A stretch of 64,000 bases of DNA from Gnetum montanum (GCA_015680685.1 MNCI01036222.1:1-64000), one strand, 5' to 3'. Numbered from the stretch's first letter, positions 44,041-56,309 are shown. Translations and numbers: made by a program. Notes: generated by a model from the letters alone, not told the origin.

Positions 44041-45162
44041 GTTATATATATTTATAATATATATCTATAAATTGGCCGATAGAATCTTATAAGATTGCAA
44101 GTAAAAAGTTCTTGGAGTAAAAAATTTCACGACTTTTGGACGAAGAACAAGATTTAAAAACCCAAATTTTCATGCCTTCTGGACGAAGAACAAGAGTTCT
44201 GTACCTTATTTTTCCTAAGGATGGGTTTTCTGAAAAAAAGAAATCCTATGAATTAGTGAATGCTCTCACCCTCGGCCGAATTTGTTGAGAGTGAGAGCAT
44301 AAATTCGGCTGATGGTTAAAAAAGATGGTTGAAAAAGAGGCAACATTAAAAATCAAAGAGAGGTAGTGGATAAAGGGTACACACATTATATTTATGTTCT
44401 ATATAACATAAACATATATTATAAGTTATATAAATCGTGATGCATGTGAACATGCTTTACCAACTATATTTGACTTTTTTCTTTTTCAAAATTCAATTTA
44501 ATTTTTTTAAACTTAAGACCATTTTATAAGTTTTTTTCTTTATTTTCTCTCTCCATTAATATATTTAAATTCAAACACTCCTACAATGCACATCGGGATT
44601 CCAAATCAAATTTCATTTGAATCTATGAAATCCTTACCAAGTGCTCTACCAAATCGTATGCTGAAATCTTATCTAGACTTATCATATTCACCTAGTTGAA
44701 GTGTTGAAACTTTATAGTATTTTAAGTAAACTAGAAAATGTGATATATTAAGAACTGTAACTCCAATCCTAGTGAACCAAGGGTTAAAACTAACATTTTA
44801 AAACAACTTGGATATATTGGTAAGATCAAATTCTAGGCAGTACATCATCCTAAGGTGCTTATTTAACAAAAATAATTTCTAAAATATTTTATTATAATTA
44901 AAGATAAACTTTGAATCCTCATTTAATGACAAAAAACAATAAGGAATATGACTTAGGTAAAGTCAGGGTTCAAAATTGCTCCATGAACAAGGTATTATAT
45001 ACTCACATATGCATAAAAGAAATAAAAGAGGCATAACTAAATATGCATAATAAAGCATAAATGTATGTAACTAAATGTGCATAATAACGATTAAATATAC
45101 ATAACCAAATATCAATAAAGAATAAAGTATGCATGGCCAAATACACATAAAGGCATGATAAC
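44041..45162. other. AT-rich intergenic DNA, no gene seen
   Basis: A small inverted repeat (TGCTCTCACCCTCGGCCGAA at 44253 against TGAGAGCATAAATTCGGC at 44291) and a two-copy GGACGAAGAACAAGA repeat (44137, 44181) are the only structures noticed. The last five bases, ATAAC (45158-45162), are the left target copy of the C/D compound. Confidence 0.4.
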
Positions 45163-45997
45163 TGATGAGTCATGATATCGAACCCCCGATATCAGATATG
45201 CGATATTGGAGATGCCAAAGCGATATCGGACATGCGATATTGGAACTTGTCTCATCGCCTATAAATAAGAGACAGGGGCACTTGGTTTTACAATTAGTTT
45301 CTTAGTCCCTTAGCCGAACTCTTGTATTTTTCCCTTTCTAGAGTTAGAATTATTTTTGAGTGACCGTAGTAGAAGTCATACAGTGAACGGATTTTTATTC
45401 GAGCATTGTGTACCTGAGCACACCTTGTGTTCAAAAATAAAGAAAAACTTTGTGATAAACCTTGCAACATTTAGACTAGCTTAATTATTTCATTTAATAA
45501 TTATTTACTGTTATTTACTACTCTCATTAGTTAATTAATGTTATTTCTATAGACTTGTTAATTATCAACAAATTAGCACACTCAGTAGAACTACTTTGAG
45601 CATACATGGAACACATGGTAGCCCAGTAACGACTAGCATTTGGTACTCCCAGTAGTGTTACATTGGTTCAAGATGTGTTTGGCAAGCGGGAACAAATGTT
45701 GGTGTTAGGACTAGTTAGAGCTTAGTTGATTAGTTAAATCAAATTAGTTACTCAATTATTTCATTTCTCCATTTTAAGCACCAAGAACATAAAACATAAA
45801 AAGCATAAAAATCATATACCTTAAATTTACTTAACCATACAATTGTGCCTTACAAGTAAGCTTTAGAAGATAACGATTGCAAAACCCATCCTTGTTCTAT
45901 GTAGGCACAAAAGTACTTATTCCTTGGAGTTCAACCAGATTGTGCGTGAACACTTGTATTCATATGGTTGGGTGTAGGGGTACCTCGCTGCTCATCA
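45163..45997 (+). repeat. 5' LTR of element C
   Basis: 835 bp, TGATGAGTCATGATATCG at the start and CTGCTCATCA at the end. GATATC-centred units spaced about 20-30 bp fill 45171-45240; the TATA box CCTATAAATAAG is at 45258-45269, and AATAAAG (about 45436) is a likely polyadenylation signal. Confidence 0.9.
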
Positions 45998-46016
45998 TTG
46001 GCACTGTTGGCAGGGA
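45998..46016 (+). other. Primer-binding site of element C
   Basis: TTGGCACTGTTGGCAGGGA follows the LTR; it is the tRNA-Asp complement with several changes. Confidence 0.75.
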
Positions 46017-46129
46017 TTTTGTTGTTTGTACATTGATTAGAACTTAGAAAATCTTTCCATTGTTGGAATGAACCCTTAGGGTTAGTTTTCCTATAATAAT
46101 CAAAAAAGAGTATTGCACATTGAATAATC

Positions 46130-47095
46130 AATCAATTCTTCTTCTTCTTATGAGAGTGCTTCACCAACTAGGTTTGACACAATGAACAATTAGAGGCGTA
46201 GTATACATGATGACCTGCCAGTGCCCTAATAGTTTCGCATGGTATTCGCTCATCCTAATGAGTATATGTCAAACTTTACCTTTATCCTCCACCAAGATGA
46301 ACAATTGCATTGGCGTGATTTAGAAGGTAACATATTGTTACCTCTTGATCGCTCAGTCCCAAGCATGCTTCTTTGTGCTCTCACATGAATTGGTATGCAA
46401 CACTAATAGGTAGAGTACATTGTGCATGAACACGACTTGAGAGAGTATCGACCCACAGAGGAACAATGCCAAAGGAACCTACAATAGGAGAGACATTACA
46501 AATCTATGAAGGGAAAATGGTCTCAGGATGTCTCATATGTCCTAAGTGAAAATGAAGGTGGTGAACCTGCCTTGGGAGGTTTTCCACAAAACAATGTTTC
46601 TCTTGTTGACTTTGGTCAAGGAGTTCTATATTAGAATATTCACTCAACTATTCAAAACCTAGGTTCTGATACCAACGAACACAAAGGATCTAAAAAAGGA
46701 ACACAAACATGTAACATTGATGGACATTTTGATCGTAATGGTGATTGAGATTGAGACAACCAAAGAGAAAGTGACAGGCACTGTCATGGTGCCAGTCCCC
46801 CTTCTACTTCACCTTCATCATCTCCTTCTCCCTCTCCTTCAGGATTCGAACATAGTCACAAAGGGAAAGACCATGAGGATAATGATAAGTGAAAGAGAGA
46901 TCATAGACAAAATAGTTGAGAAAGGGGACGAGGGCATTCCAGAGAGACACATCACGAAAGAAGGGAGAGTAGGAAGACTTTGCCCATTCAAAAATTTGTA
47001 TTAGAAATATCGGCAAAGGTAGATCAAATGTGGAACTCCCTAGATGATAAATTTCAAACCATTCTAAAAATAGTAGAGGAGTGCAGAGAGTAAAG
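46130..47095 (+). pseudogene. Gag of element C with capsid core deleted
   Basis: The N-terminal homologue of A's gag is readable in pieces (FTFILHQDEQLHWRDLEGN, LLPLDRSVPSMLLCAL, about 46270-46385). Near 46980 the sequence jumps from an Arg-rich segment to WNSLDDKFQTILKIVEE (about 47030-47085), which in D lies 760-770 bp further on. The capsid core kept in A, B and D is therefore missing. Confidence 0.7.
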
Positions 47096-47099
47096 TAGT

Positions 47100-48600
47100 G
47101 ACTAAGAGAGAAGGAAAAAGAAAGAAGCTAAGTATGCACGTAACAGGGGTAAGGGCAAAGTTGCCGCCATTGAAGAGGTTGTGGATTCAGACATAGACAA
47201 TGATGGTGGATGTGAGATATGCCAATATGAACATCTTAAAGGATGTTGCCCAGTAGTGTCACATTTGCAAGAGTTTAGGGTGTATGCACTAAACTCACGA
47301 TTAAACAGACGACAAGCACCTAGAAGGCTATCATATCCTCAAGGTAACCCAAGGCAGTTCCACCAACCCTTGACATATTATCTGAGTAGAGCTCCATCAC
47401 AATCAAATGAATAGTATCAACAATGGAAACATCCACAATCATGGGGAATGCCATTACCACATCAACAATACCCTTACCGTCGACCTGACCCACATGGGTA
47501 CTACGTTCAGTGGTCGATCTCTCCACGTGACTCCACTAGTCATGTTGCTCCTCAACCTCACTACCAGACCAATGAGTACTATAGAACTCCTTCTCCTAGG
47601 AGTGATGTTCCATAAATGTACTATCCTTCTCATCTGACTACACCTCTTCCACCCTTAGCTCCATTACCACCTACTCTAACTATGCAAGGTGAGCTTCCTG
47701 CCTAGTCACAGCAATGTAACGCTACAAGGGCTATCAATCCTCAACATACTATTGGTTTAGACAACTGCACAAAGAAGAGACCTTTATTTAGAATCAACAG
47801 TTCAACCAAGTCCTTAGAGCCACAAGTAGTTAATTGTCCAAATGTCTCGCCATCTTTTGAATCTTCGGAGCTTCCTTTGAATCAAAAATTGCACCCAACG
47901 TACACGGTCATGTTGACTCATGCCATTACTGATTGGATTAAAGTTGGCCATCTTCCTAGGAAATTCTCTAATCTTGGAAGTCCTCGTATATATTTGCAAA
48001 TCATTGGGAATGAGCCATGCAAAGCTCTTTTGGATTCAAGTTCAGGTGTTAACTTAATCTCTTAAAAATGCACAAAGCCTAGAACCTGCCTCCACTAAGA
48101 AAGAGTAACATTCATTTAGAGNTACAAAGCCTAGAACCTGCCTCCACTAAGAAAGAGTAACATTCATTTAGAGGTGACCGATCAATCCATCACTATCCCA
48201 TTAGGACTAGTGGAGGACATTGTCACCCTATTTATGAGTGGTCATATTTAGCTGATTTCCTAGTGATTCAAGTCAAAAATTGTAAGGGGGATTTCCCAAT
48301 CATAATGGGAAGAGCATGGCTAAGCACGATTGATGTGTGCCTAGGAATATGTGATCTTTCTCTAGAAATATCAAAAGAAAATATGTTTGGAAAGATTGAG
48401 AAGAAGAAAGTTCCATGCATCGTATATAGTGATATAGGATGCGACTGCATGCAGAAGTCCTGGTTTGTACAACATTTAACATTACATGCATGTAACCAAT
48501 GTGCACAAATAATTGACATACAAATATGTCTATATGTAGCAGCCATAAGACAGGAAGGCGCTTAGTGGCTGATAGCTGATCGAGAGAGCAATTCAACTCT
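47100..48600 (+). pseudogene. Knuckle, Pro-rich region and protease of element C
   Basis: CEICQYEHLKGCCPVVSHL (about 47212-47268) is the best preserved copy of the compact C-x2-C-x3-H-x3-C knuckle. The protease reads LPRKFSNLGSPRIYLQIIGN and ALLDSSSGVNLIS (active-site D-S-S in place of D-S/T-G), a single-N duplication at 48072-48173, then FPIIMGRAWLSTIDVCLGIC and GKIEKKKVPCIVYSD. Frames change several times. Confidence 0.7.
48072..48173. repeat. 50-bp direct duplication flanking a single N
   Basis: Bases 48072-48121 recur at 48124-48173 around the N at 48122 inside the protease relic; probably an assembly artefact like the other three. Confidence 0.8.
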
Positions 48601-49009
48601 ATGCATGGAACCAACTGAGAGGTTGATGTGTGCCTATATCGACAACATAGATACATTATAGCAAGTCGATTTCCAACTTCCAAGTCCTAACATCGAAAAT
48701 ATCAATTGGGGGAAGTTGAAAATCCCTGAAGAGTTTAAGCAAGAGCCCTTTGAGTTAAAATTGTTTCCCATCGTTATGGAGAACATATTTCTCAAGAATG
48801 GAAAATCGGTAATCATTAATGCTAAGCTCGCTTCTCAACAAAAATAAAGATTGCTAAAGATGGTAAACAAATGGTTAAAAGCCTTTTCTTATTCATATCT
48901 TGAATTAACAGAAATAGATCTTAGGATATGCCAACATAGAATTTACACTGACCCCTCCATGAAGCCTTGACGACAACCGCAAAGGTGATTGACCCCAAAG
49001 CTTAAGTAA

Positions 49010-49720
49010 GTTGTTAAAGAAGAAATTGAACAACTTCTAAAAGCTGGGTTCATCTACCCCATTGCTAATAGTGAATGGATTAGTTAATTAGTCATTGTTT
49101 CTAGAAAGGAAGGTAAATGGAGGATGTGTATAAAATTTAGGCTACTTAACATGGAAAAATTTAAAGACCATTTTCTATTGCCATTTGTTGACCAAGTCTT
49201 AGATGCCATTGTAAGGCATTGCTATTATAGTTTTTTGGATGGGTACAATGGATACAGTCAAATTCAAATAGCACTAGAAGACCAAGCTAAGACTACATTC
49301 ACAAGTCTTTAGGGAATGTTTGCATATAGACAGATGCCATTTGGCTTGTGCAATGCCCCAGCAACATTTCAACGTCTGGTTCTAAGTATATTTTAGTAGA
49401 AAATAGGAAATGAGGTGGAGGTTTTTATGGACGATTTCTCCACATACGTAGTGGACTTTGAATAAGCATTGGAAAGATTAGAGCAAGTACTAAAACGATG
49501 TGTTCAAACCAACTTAAGGCTGAATTGGAAAAAAAGTTATTTAATGGTTCAAGAAGGCATTGTATTAGGGCATAAGATTTCACAAATAGGGATAGAGGTA
49601 GATCCTAAAAAGATTAAAGTCATCCAAGGAATCACTCATCAACTAGAAACTATAAAAGATATTCGATCATTCCTTATACATACTAGCTATTATAGATGCT
49701 TCATGAGAACTTTTTGAAGA
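49010..49720 (+). pseudogene. Reverse transcriptase of element C
   Basis: The region reads EEIEQLLKAGFIYPI, REGKWRM-like KWRMCIKFRLLNMEKFKDHF, HCYYSFLDGYNGYSQIQIAL, FAYRQMPFGLCNAPATFQRL, VEVFMDDFSTYV and IVLGHKISQIGIEVDPKKI. This is a full Ty3/gypsy RT palm with the FMDD catalytic box, interrupted by at least four stops (for example at about 49312 and 49396). Confidence 0.85.
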
Positions 49721-49800
49721 TTGCAAAACCACTGGTAGAATTAACGAAGAAGAATGTACCCTTTGAATGAACCAAGGAATGTGAGCTAGCTTTCCAAACC

Positions 49801-50400
49801 TTGAATCAAAAGCTCGTAGAAACACCCATTCTACAAGATCCTGACTGGTCCAAACCATTCCATACAATGATTGACACATCCAATTTTTCTTTAGGAGCTA
49901 TACTTACACAGTTAGATGACCAAAAATCTTCCTATTACATTCACTGTGCAAGTCAAAGTATTGCTAATGCACAACTCAACTACACCACAATAGAAAAAGT
50001 GTTAATGGTTGTGGTGTTTGCACTAGAAAAATTTAGGCACTATGTATTGGACTATAAGATATTTGTACATACGGATCATAGTGCAATACGCTTCCTAATG
50101 AATAAATCAATGGTGAGCCCTCACATCATACAATGGCTCATGATCTTACAAGAGTTTGATCTTACGATGATCGATCATAAAGGCAACGAGAATGTTGTTG
50201 TTGATCATTTATCTTGGTCACAATGGGACAACAAAGAGGATGAATATCCAATTTCTGATCATTTCCCTAATGAACTCCTCTTTATAGGTGTAATAAACAA
50301 TCAATTAACTACAAATAAAAATGGGTATAGTAGCATTCTTACCTATCTTCTCACACAAGAAATGCCACAAGGGCTAGATGTTAAAAAGACACCTTTATAA
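49801..50400 (+). pseudogene. RNase H region of element C
   Basis: An open 199-codon stretch follows the RT thumb: DPDWSKPFHTMIDTSNFSLG, the YTTIEKVLMVVVFALEKFRH block, IFVHTDHSAIRFLMNK and ENVVVDHLSWSQ, the acidic and His positions of the gypsy RNase H domain. It is out of phase with the RT relic because of a preceding stop/indel. Confidence 0.8.
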
Positions 50401-50469
50401 GGAAATCAACGGACACCTTTATAAGGTATGTTCTGATGGCTTGGTTCGATAGTGTGTTCCCAACATAGA

Positions 50470-51410
50470 TTAATTGCGAGTTCTCCAAGATGCTCATGAG
50501 GGCCCTTGTGGGGGTCATTATGCTAGGAGACGAACAACCATTAAAATCTTACTTGTAGGATATTATTGGCTTACATTGTTCTGGGACACTCATCATTTCA
50601 TCCAATCTTGTGAGCACTTCCAACGCAATGGGGAAATGACTACTAGAATGGAGGGTCCACAACAATGGATTCAACCTTTAGAACCCTTCGACATATGGGG
50701 TATTGATTTTATTGGGCCTATAACACCAATGTCCAATGGAAAAGCCTACATTGTTATTGCTGTTGACTATTTTACAAAGTGGGTAGAAGAAATCATTATT
50801 ACTGACTTTACATCATCTATCGCTACATGATTTATTCAGCAACAAATCATAAACAGGTTTGGCATGCTTCATGCACTTATTTTCGATAATGGTACACAAT
50901 TTATAGGTGCAACCTTTCGAAAATTAATGAAACACTTAGGAGTTAAGCATAAGCTGACTACACCATATCATCCTCAAGTGAATGGTCAAGCAAGTGAATG
51001 CTCAAGCCAAGGTCACCAATAGGGAGATCAAAAAAATATTGACATGAACCATTAGCAAATATAGGTGAGACTTTAGCACCAAATTGAATGATGCTCTTTG
51101 GGCATACCACTCCACATGGAAACTCCCTATAGGTTATTCTCCCTATGAGCTAGTGTATGGTAAAATTCCAATAATTCCTATCCAAATTGAGCTTCATACA
51201 CTATCTACAACATGTGACCTTAACATTAACCTTAATCTAGGATAGAAAGAACAGTTGATGAACCTTAACTTGCTAGATGAAAACTGATTAGTTGCCCTGT
51301 AATCCAAAAAATTGCACAAGGCCTTCAACAAACAATGTCATGACCTAAGAATTAGGAAAGTTACATACCAACTAGGACATAAGGTTTTCTATTGGACTCT
51401 CCTTTGTCTT
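50470..51410 (+). pseudogene. Integrase of element C, C-terminal part deleted
   Basis: The zinc-binding region is HEGPCGGHYARRRT...CEHFQRNG (H, H, C, C spacing). The catalytic core has IDFIGPITPMSNGKAYIVIA, FDNGTQF and PYHPQVNGQ, and the third acidic residue lies in NREIKKIL (about 51018). A short duplication of GTCAAGCAAGTGAATG-like sequence lies near 50985-51000. At about 51400 the frame jumps to the non-coding tail: about 300 bp present in D (59440-59730) are missing. Confidence 0.8.
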
Positions 51411-53287
51411 TTTTGTTTTACACATTCTTCATCTTTACTTGTTTTTTTTGCACCATCATTAACATTTTTACTATTTCTTTCTCTATTACATTTTGTTTGA
51501 ATTACTCTCACTTGTTATATAATAAGTGCTCATGATGGTGGATTGTACTATAATGATGTTGATTGCTAATGTTTGGTATTTACCTTTTACTTTTAATGTT
51601 GATGCTAAGATATGGTTTCTTTTGATAAAATAGGTAATGAGTCCACGTCATCCATTCATCTATACAACTCTATGGTCTTGCTTTGTTTTGGAAATGTACT
51701 GTTCCTTTTTCTAAGAAAACTTATTAATGAATCAGTGCCTTGGTATTCTTCAAACCAAGGAAAGATTCAAATGGATTGAAAAGGGTGTGAATTCAAGAGG
51801 ATTTGACACATTTTTGCCAACTATTCTTTTGGGTACTTGGATGTTTTTCATAGGTTTTCTGCCATTTTGCTATTGACCAATATCAGGAAGTTGACTAAAT
51901 CAAATAAGTCTTTGCATGGTGTGGTTCTTACAAAAAAAAATTAAAATTAAAAATTAAAAAGAAATTGGTGGGAATTCAAAGAACACCCCTTATACATAAT
52001 AAAGAAAAATGGGCTACAAGCACTAGTTATGGCACTGGAAAGACATGCTACCCATGCTTGAAGGTTTCCTCTAACTATGGCCGTTCCTCACTTCCTATTT
52101 CTCTATTATTCTCCTTTTGGAATGGTGGTTGTTTTGTGGAAGCATTCTTGTTACTTCAGGAGGATGGGTTGGTCAAGTATGTTGATGCGAGGTCACTAGA
52201 TGTGGTTAGTTTTAATTTGGATTTGGGCTAAATTTTATTAAGTTACCTTAATTACATACTACACAAGGGACCTTACACAACATTGATTTTGGGATTTCAT
52301 TCCATTCCATTCTCTCCTTCCATATTCCACCTCATTGCTAATTTTATGAGTAATCTATATCTTGGTTGATGCATTGTTATTCTGTGGTAAATTCTTGTAG
52401 AAGAATTCTTAACTATTTCTTCCAAATGTCATTCCTAGAGCCTATGGACTCTTTGTTTTGTGGGTTTGTTAGGGCATAAAAGGCATGAGCCTACTTTGGG
52501 AAGGACCCATTGGCATTCCTTTTTGGTGCAATTGTTAAGTTCTTTCCCTTAAACATTTCTTGCAATAAACTATTTCTCATTTCATCCCATCTATGACATC
52601 CATTTTTTTGCCCTTCTATGCCTTTTTATTGGCTTCATTGTTGTTATTTCTCTAATCTTCCTTGTTCTTTCATTTTCATCTTATTTCTACCTAAGGTGCG
52701 CTCTTAGTCATGGGGGCCCTATCGCAAATTTTTCCATTTCATTACTTATCTCACCCCTACACCTTGGGTAATTATTAGTTACAAACCTCTAACCTAGTAT
52801 TTGCCATACCCACAACCTAGCCAAGGTACTTGATAATGAGGCAAGGTATCAATTACATTATATCTTATCTATCCTTGCTAATTCATGACTATGTTGTGTG
52901 TGTAGATGCTGATCACATGAATAATGGACTAGGATAGGAGGGAGCACTTAGGATAGACTGGAGCTAGAGCATTTATGCAAGGAACAAACTTAATCATGTG
53001 GCTATGAATGAACAATGGTGTGCACAATTTTAACATTGGTAGCAATGCATCTCATTTTCTTTTCTCTCTCTCTCTTTCTCACTTCAAGCTGTCAAATAAG
53101 GATTTGGATGCCATCTATGTACAGTGTTCACCACAATAGTTATGAACACCAATGCTGTAATATGTTTTTCAATTCATTCTTTGGGTAGTATGAGTCTATC
53201 ATTCCATGTCACCGTCAGTTTTCATTCTGTCAATAATCCCATACCTTTCCAATATTTTGCAAGAAACTCAAGGACAAGTTTTTATTT
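51411..53287 (+). other. Non-coding 3' region of element C
   Basis: About 1.9 kb with no meaningful reading frame, aligning along its length with 59735-61590 of element D and more distantly with the tails of A and B. It has an A-rich run (51931-51960) and (CT)n at about 53064-53077. Confidence 0.65.
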
Positions 53288-53300
53288 AGTTGTGGGGGTA
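53288..53300 (+). other. Polypurine tract of element C
   Basis: AGTTGTGGGGGTA ends exactly at the LTR start TGATGAGTCACG. Confidence 0.8.
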
Positions 53301-53622
53301 TGATGAGTCACGATATTGGACCGCTAATATCAGATCCCTGATATCGAATCCTCGATATTGGATATGTGATATTGGAGATGCCAAAGTGATATTGGACATG
53401 CGATATTGAAACTTGTCTTTTCGCCTATAAATAAGAGATAGGGGCACTTGGTTTTGTGGTTGGTTTCTTAGTCTCTTAGCCAAACTCTTGCAGTCTTTCC
53501 TTTCTAGAGTTAGAATTATTTTTGAGTGTTCGCAGTAGAAGTCATAGGATGAATAGATCTTTATTCGAGCATTGTGTACCTAAGCACACCTTATGTTTAG
53601 AAATAAAGACAAACTTTGTGAT
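53301..53622 (+). repeat. Truncated 3' LTR of element C (first 322 bp)
   Basis: It aligns with the first 320 bp or so of the 5' LTR at 45163, including the U3 palindromes, CCTATAAATAAG box (53423-53434) and AATAAAG. It stops at GTGAT (53618-53622), where element D's LTR begins. The rest of this LTR is not found immediately after D. Confidence 0.85.
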
Positions 53623-54448
53623 TGATGAGTCTCAATATCGGATCCATGATATTAGATACATGATATCGGGGCAGAACAAGCGACATCGAATATGTGATGT
53701 CGGAACCTATCTCGTTGCCTATAAGTAAGAGATAGGGGCACTTGGTTTCTTAGTTAGTTTCTTAGTCCCTTAGCTGAACTCTTATAGTTTTTCCTTTTCA
53801 AAGTTAAAATTATGTTTGAGTGTCCACAGAAGGAGTCATAAAGTGAACGGATCTTTATTTGAGCATTGTGTACCTAAGCACACCTTGTGTTCAGAAATAA
53901 AGACAAACTTTGGGATAAACCTTACAACATTTAGAATAGCTTATTTATTGCATTTCATGTTATTTATTATTTTTTGATTAGTTAATTAATGTTATTTCTA
54001 TTGACTTGTTAATTATCAATGAATTAGCACACTCAGTATGACCACTTCCAGCATACGTGGAACACTTGATAACCCAGTAACGACTAGCATTTGGAAATCC
54101 CAGTAGTGTTAGACTGGTTTAGCATGTGTTCAACAAGTAGGAATGAATGTTGGTGTTAGGACTAGTTAGAGCATAGTTGATTAGTTAAATTAAATCAGTT
54201 ACTCAATTATTTCATTTCTCCATTTTAAGCACCATGAACATAAAACATAAAAAGCATAAAAATCATATACCTCAAGTTTACTTAACCATACAGTTGTGCC
54301 TTACAAGTAAGCTTTGGAAGATGATGATCACATAACCTATCCTTGTTGTATGTAAGCACATAAGAAGTTAATCCTTGGAGTTTGACTAAATTGCATGTGA
54401 ACACTTGTATTCATATGGTTGGGCATAGGGGTACTTCACTACTTATCA
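53623..54448 (+). repeat. 5' LTR of element D
   Basis: 826 bp, TGATGAGTCTCAATATCGG to ACTACTTATCA. U3 holds shorter GATATC/ACATCG units; the TATA box is degraded (CCTATAAGTAAG, 53718-53729). R/U5 parallels element C. Confidence 0.85.
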
Positions 54449-54467
54449 TTGGCACCATTGCCAGGGA
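54449..54467 (+). other. Primer-binding site of element D
   Basis: TTGGCACCATTGCCAGGGA, the tRNA-Asp complement with about four changes. Confidence 0.75.
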
Positions 54468-54589
54468 TTTTGTTGTTTGTGTGCTGATTAGAACTTAGGA
54501 AATATTTTCATCATTGGAACGAATCCTTAGGGTTAGTTATCCTACAATCATCAAAAAAATGTATTGCATACTAAATAATCAATCATGTC

Positions 54590-56300
54590 TCCTTCTTATA
54601 AGAGTGCTTCACTGACTAGGTTTGACACAATGAATAATCAAAGGTGGAGTACACATCATGATCCACCAGTGCCCCAATAGTTTCACATGGTATATGCTCA
54701 TCCTGATGAGTATATGCTAGACTTTACCTTTATCCTCCACCAAGATGAACAGTTGTGTTGGCATAATTTAGAAGGTAATATATTGTTACCTCCCAATCGC
54801 TTAATCCCAAGCATGCTTCTTCATGCTCTCACATGAATTGGTATGTAGCACTGACAGGCAAAGTACATTATGCATGAACATGACTTGAGAGAGTTCGACC
54901 CACGAAGGCACAACACTAAAGAAACCTACAACAGGAGAGACATTACAAGTCTATGAAGGGAAAATCATCCCAGGATGTCTTGTATGTCCTAAGTGAGAAC
55001 GAGGACGGGAACTTGCCTCAGGAGGTTTTCCTCAAAATGATGTTCTTCTCATTGACTTCGATCAAGGAGTTGTATATCAAAATCTTCACTCAACTATTTA
55101 TAACCCAAGTTCTGATAACAACGGACACAAAGGGTCCAAAAAAGGAACATGAACATGTGACATTGACGAACATTTTGATCGTAACCACGACCAAGGTCGA
55201 GACCCCAAAGAGAAAGTGACAAGCACTGTGTTGGTGCCAGTTCTACTTTCTCTTCACCTTCATCATCTCCTTCCCCCTCTCCTTCAAGATTTGAATGTAG
55301 TCGTAAAGGGAAAGACCATGAGGACAATGGTAAGCAAAAGAGAGATCATAGAAGAAATAGTTGAGAAAGGGGACGAGGGAATTCCAGAGAAACACATTAT
55401 GAAAGAAGGGAGAGTAGGGAACAACATAGGCATCATAGACACCATAGACAATACAATCATGATGAACCCCTACTCGCCACTTGAAGTATGTTAGATATAA
55501 TAGAGGCAATTAGGATTCCAACAAGGCACCAGAGGAATAGTAGGATCAAAAGACTAGACATGAACAACATCCCATGATTTGAAGAGGGATATAATGCTGA
55601 TTCTCAAAACCATCTACAAGCATTTCACGATGCATGTGCCTTGTGAAATATAGAAAATGAGTGGTAAAAACTCAAGTTGTTTCCATAGACACTGATCAAG
55701 GAAGTGGAATGTTGGTATTGGTCCTTAGAACCAAAATCCATTCATTGATGGAGTACAATGTTAGAGCTATTCAACGATAAGTATCAAACATACTCTTGAG
55801 TGTCCAACCTGCATAAGGAAATCCAAGAATGGAAACAAAGAGGACATGAACCCTTGGATGTTGCCATGGACCTATATTATGTATTATTACATCATTGCCT
55901 TGGCCATTGGTACTCGCAAAGGGAACAACTATGCCATCTCGTAGATGTGCTTAGGTATGAAATGTGAAGAACCCTTGGGACTTATGCCCAAGGAAGGCTA
56001 TCTAGGCTTAGAGCCCATAAAATACAAAGATTGTTAGAGCAAGTTGCCAAGGAAGAAGGAAAGTTGATGAAAAGTGAAAGTGTGGAGGAATACAATAGAG
56101 ATCCTTCCCTCCAAAAGAAGGAAGTTAGATTTTGTGAAGATGAAGAAGAGTCACCACTCAAAGATATGGTGAATAGAAATACTTTTTCCATTAAAAAATT
56201 TACATCAGAAGTATCAAAAAAGGTAGATAAAATGTGGAACTCCCTCGATGATAAATTTCAAACCATTCTAAAAATAGTAGAGGAGTCTAGAGAGTAAGGT
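54590..56300 (+). pseudogene. Gag of element D
   Basis: The N-terminal FTFILHQDEQLCWHNLEGN-like part (about 54725-54785) and a core with KLKLFP-type, WYWSLEPKSIH-type and LFNDKYQTYS sequence (about 55670-55800) are readable in shifting frames. The last 88 codons (56031-56297) are open: EQVAKEEGKLMKSESVEEYN and WNSLDDKFQTILKIVEESRE. It shows the block that element C lost. Confidence 0.7.
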
Positions 56301-56309
56301 AGTAATTGA

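Larger units (their letters stand above)
45163..53622 (+). mobile_element. Element C: Athila/Tat-like gypsy retrotransposon, 3' LTR truncated
   Basis: Plus strand. 5' LTR 45163-45997, tRNA-Asp primer site, degenerate gag, protease, RT, RNase H and integrase, a 1.9-kb non-coding tail, polypurine tract, and only the first 322 bp of the 3' LTR before element D starts at 53623. ATAAC precedes the 5' LTR; its partner is at 62422-62426, after the last LTR of the compound. The RT carries VFMDDFS, characteristic of the Athila/Tat branch. All domains contain stops. Confidence 0.85.

Noticed and set aside
44253-44310. Inverted repeat as a transcription terminator or hairpin RNA
   Set aside because: Arms are short and interrupted, no nearby gene, no supporting element.
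46717-47016. Leu/His-rich and antisense frames in element C and D gag (also 55094-55509)
   Set aside because: Out-of-frame translations of a Ser/Arg-rich gag segment; the real gag frame lies in another phase.
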